Shown here: positions 46,116 to 47,814 of the stretch, one piece after another
Numbering within the stretch: position 1 is the stretch's first letter
How the letters are laid out: each line of letters opens with the position of its first letter
Assembly: GCA_947455935.1 (NCBI GenBank)
Contig: CANGPV010000005.1
Span: 1-47,814, forward strand
Direction: 5' to 3'
DNA from: Comamonadaceae bacterium
GTDB taxonomy: Bacteria > Pseudomonadota > Gammaproteobacteria > Burkholderiales > Burkholderiaceae_C
DNA: 47,814 nucleotides
Notes under the pieces: generated by a model
Told to the model about the DNA's origin: nothing
Database searches by the model: none
Seen by the model: only the letters and a program-made list of their open reading frames with translations
Translations under genes and position numbers: made by a program

Positions 46116-46184
46116 ATGGCTTCTTTGCACTTTTACTTTGCTTATTTTTTCTTCTCACGCTTCACCGGCGGTCGAGAGGTCTGA
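46116..46184 (+). CDS. Phe/Tyr-rich leader peptide of aroG
   Basis: This 22-codon frame ends with TGA 46182-46184. It contains six Phe codons (F6, F8, F11-F13, F16) and two Tyr codons (Y7, Y10), including three Phe codons in a row at 46146-46154. An in-frame ATG at 46110 could lengthen it by two codons. It lies 30 nt before a terminator and 104 nt before aroG, an aromatic-pathway entry gene, as expected for an attenuation sensor. CGGCGGT (46166-46172), inside codons 17-19, can pair with the first arm of the terminator. There is no other similarity. Confidence 0.8.
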   Translation: MASLHFYFAYFFFSRFTGGREV

Positions 46185-46242
46185 ACGCAAACAGCGCACT
46201 GAACCCCCGAACCAACCGCCGAAACAACGGCGGTTTTTTTTT
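46166..46242 (+). promoter_or_regulatory. Transcription attenuator of aroG (antiterminator and terminator)
   Basis: Segment 1, CGGCGGT (46166-46172), and segment 3, CGGCGGT (46228-46234), are identical, and both are complementary to segment 2, ACCGCCG (46215-46221). Pairing 1:2 is the antiterminator; 2:3 plus the T run (46234-46242) is the terminator. A ribosome stalled on the FFF codons leaves segment 1 free, whereas one at the leader stop covers it. So aroG should be read through when charged Phe-tRNA is scarce. This is inference from geometry. Confidence 0.78.
46214..46242 (+). terminator. Rho-independent terminator before aroG
   Basis: AACCGCCG (46214-46221) and CGGCGGTT (46228-46235) form an 8-bp perfect stem with loop AAACAA and a run of nine T (46234-46242). 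It lies 46 nt before the aroG ATG, so it must be conditional. Confidence 0.9.
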
Positions 46243-46288
46243 GCCCCACCTTTTTTGCAACGATCTGAAACGCCTCCAAGGAGCTTCG

Positions 46289-47404
46289 ATGAAAACCCCC
46301 AAGCATGATGCTTATGCACCGATCAATGACCAGACCAGCCAAACCGACAATCAACGCATCAAGGACATCACCGTGTTGCCGCCCCCTGAACATTTGATCC
46401 GCTTCTTTCCCATCGCAGGCACGGCCGTTGAGAGTTTGATCGCCAAGACCCGCCAGCGCGTGCACAAAATCATGGCCGGCAAAGACGATCGCTTGCTGGT
46501 GGTCATGGGCCCTTGCTCCATCCACGACCCGGCGGCTGCCTTGGACTATGCCCGCCGCTTGAAGGTCGAGCGCGAAAAATACGCCGATACGCTGGAAATC
46601 GTGATGCGGGTGTACTTTGAAAAACCCCGCACCACGGTGGGGTGGAAGGGCTTGATCAACGACCCCTACCTCGATGAGAGCTTTCGCATCGACGAGGGTT
46701 TGCGCATTGCGCGCCAGTTGCTGATCGAGATCAACCGCGCCGGTGTGCCCGCCGGCAGCGAGTTTTTGGATGTGATTTCACCCCAATACATTGGCGACCT
46801 GATCAGCTGGGGCGCGATTGGTGCCCGCACCACCGAAAGCCAAGTTCACCGCGAGTTGGCTTCCGGCCTGTCGGCGCCGATTGGTTTCAAAAACGGGACC
46901 GATGGCAACATCAAAATCGCCACAGACGCCATCCAAGCGGCTGCGCGCGGCCACCACTTTTTGTCGGTGCACAAAAACGGCCAAGTGGCGATTGTGCAAA
47001 CCCAGGGCAACCCCGATTGCCACGTGATTTTGCGCGGCGGCAAAACCCCCAATTACGACGCTGCGAGCGTCGCTGCCGCCTGCAAAGAGTTGGAAGCCGC
47101 CAAATTACCCGCCAGCCTGATGGTGGATTGCAGCCATGCCAACAGCAGCAAGCAGCATGAACGCCAATTGGTGGTGGCCCAAGACATCGCCGATCAAATG
47201 GCCAGCGGTTCGCACAGCGTGTTTGGCGTGATGATCGAAAGCCACCTCAAAGCGGGTGCGCAAAAGTTCACCCCCGGCAAAGACAAGGTGCAAGACTTGG
47301 CTTACGGCCAAAGCATCACCGATGCTTGCTTGGCTTGGGACGATTCCTTGCAAGCGCTGGAAGTGCTGTCCAAAGGTGTTAAAGCGCGGCGCGGTAAAAA
47401 ATAA
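46289..47404 (+). CDS. aroG: 3-deoxy-7-phosphoheptulonate (DAHP) synthase, AroG/AroF type
   Basis: This 371-aa enzyme condenses phosphoenolpyruvate and erythrose 4-phosphate, the first step of aromatic amino acid synthesis. It is very close to E. coli AroG: LLVVMGPCSIHDP (74-82 region), MRVYFEKPRTTVGWKGL, GARTTESQVHRELASGLS, GFKNGTDGNIK and DCSHANSSKQ. ATG 46289 follows AAGGAG by 5 nt. Which amino acid inhibits it allosterically cannot be fixed by eye; the Phe-rich leader suggests Phe control of expression. It is convergent with mpl 41 nt downstream, with no clear terminator between. Confidence 0.95.
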   Translation: MKTPKHDAYAPINDQTSQTDNQRIKDITVLPPPEHLIRFFPIAGTAVESLIAKTRQRVHKIMAGKDDRLLVVMGPCSIHDPAAALDYARRLKVEREKYADTLEIVMRVYFEKPRTTVGWKGLINDPYLDESFRIDEGLRIARQLLIEINRAGVPAGSEFLDVISPQYIGDLISWGAIGARTTESQVHRELASGLSAPIGFKNGTDGNIKIATDAIQAAARGHHFLSVHKNGQVAIVQTQGNPDCHVILRGGKTPNYDAASVAAACKELEAAKLPASLMVDCSHANSSKQHERQLVVAQDIADQMASGSHSVFGVMIESHLKAGAQKFTPGKDKVQDLAYGQSITDACLAWDDSLQALEVLSKGVKARRGKK

Positions 47405-47445
47405 CTGGCCCAGCAGATCGCGTCGCTGCGATCGCGATGGACGAT

Positions 47446-47814
47446 CTATTTCAATGCCTGCAGCAATTTGGCGTGAACCCCGCCAAAGCCACCATTGCTC
47501 ATGCACAGCACATGATCGCCGGGGCGGGCTGCGGCCTTGACCTGCGCCACCAAGCTGTCGATGTCGCCAGCGATGTGAGCACGGGCTCCCATGGGGGCCA
47601 AGGCCTCGGCGGCGTCCCAGTCCAAACCGGCGGTGTGACAAAACGCCAAGTCGGCTTGTTCCAAGCTCCACGGCAGTTGCGACTTCATTGCACCCAGTTT
47701 CATGGTGTTGCTGCGCGGCTCGAACACCGCCAAGATGCGGGCCGTGCCCACTTGGCGACGCAAGCCATCAACGGTGGTGCGAATGGCGGTGGGGTGGTGG
47801 GCGAAGTCGTCATA
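47446..47814 (-). CDS. mpl: UDP-MurNAc:tripeptide ligase Mpl, C-terminal part (continues beyond window)
   Basis: The visible 122 residues end at TAA/TGA-type stop 47446 and run off the right edge. They start YDDFAHHPTAIRTTVDGL, the motif that separates Mpl from MurC (EDYGHHP in the MurC of this genome), and continue with RILAVFEPRSNTMKLG and GDHVLCMSNGGFGGVHAKLL. Mpl reattaches recycled L-Ala-D-Glu-meso-DAP to UDP-MurNAc. The ATP-binding and N-terminal domains lie outside. It adds peptidoglycan recycling to the synthesis genes of the window. Confidence 0.92.
   Translation of the reverse strand, partial: YDDFAHHPTAIRTTVDGLRRQVGTARILAVFEPRSNTMKLGAMKSQLPWSLEQADLAFCHTAGLDWDAAEALAPMGARAHIAGDIDSLVAQVKAAARPGDHVLCMSNGGFGGVHAKLLQALK

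Noticed and set aside
47416-47433. GATCGC/GCGATC inverted repeat between aroG and mpl as bidirectional terminator
   Set aside because: Only 6 bp and no T run on either strand.
1-47814. CRISPR arrays, insertion sequences, phage genes, tRNAs
   Set aside because: None seen: the only tandem repeats are inside dksA and the MraZ operator, and every region is filled by identifiable chromosomal genes.

Overview
The window comes from a betaproteobacterium, most likely order Burkholderiales and perhaps a Comamonadaceae/Limnohabitans-like freshwater lineage. This is inferred from the protein types (trimeric Gram-negative porin, Cys-poor DksA with a lysine/alanine-rich extension, Nudix-metallo-beta-lactamase fusion), the moderate GC content and the complete division/cell-wall (dcw) cluster. 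It is ordinary, gene-dense chromosome. No prophage, insertion sequence, CRISPR array or tRNA was seen.

Layout. 1-3956 (+): the 3-prime end of a porin gene with its terminator, pyrC, an AbrB/PIN toxin-antitoxin pair with an inverted-repeat operator, a DUF3025 gene and htpX. 3969-10513 (-): a tightly overlapping operon of an acyltransferase-3/SGNH protein, a FAD-dependent oxidoreductase, cysK and a B12-binding radical SAM protein. 10570-10890 (+): the RNase P RNA gene rnpB, followed immediately by an O-antigen ligase-type gene and an AT-rich FkbM methyltransferase gene. A Nudix/MBL fusion gene (-) lies next, divergent from dapF-DUF484-xerC-rlmI, then a His-rich CobW GTPase gene and dksA.

21160-39242 (+) is the dcw operon: mraZ, rsmH, ftsL, ftsI, murE, murF, mraY, murD, ftsW, murG, murC, ddl, ftsQ, ftsA, ftsZ and lpxC. 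Most junctions overlap by 1-10 nt, which implies translational coupling. It supplies the cytoplasmic and lipid-linked steps of peptidoglycan synthesis, the septal machinery and the committed step of lipid A synthesis. Convergent to it is rnb-tonB-like-mtgA-ruvC (-). Divergent from rnb are rodA, tldD and an aroG-type DAHP synthase gene preceded by an attenuator. The window ends inside mpl (-), a peptidoglycan-recycling ligase gene.

Two regulatory patterns stand out. First, aroG has a classical attenuator: a 22-codon leader peptide with six Phe and two Tyr codons, then mutually exclusive antiterminator and terminator hairpins. Second, operon-leading genes fall into two classes. One class has a clear Shine-Dalgarno sequence. 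The other has none, but carries a sigma70-like -10 hexamer placed so that transcription would begin at or one base before the start codon (pyrC, fkbM-like, Nudix-MBL, dapF, rodA, tldD; with one-base offset the O-antigen ligase gene, lpxC and the aroG leader peptide). This suggests frequent leaderless transcription. Other notable items are a four-repeat MraZ operator with 10-bp period, a probable AUU start codon for the acyltransferase, and a radical SAM protein whose clearest cysteine cluster is CX4CX2C.
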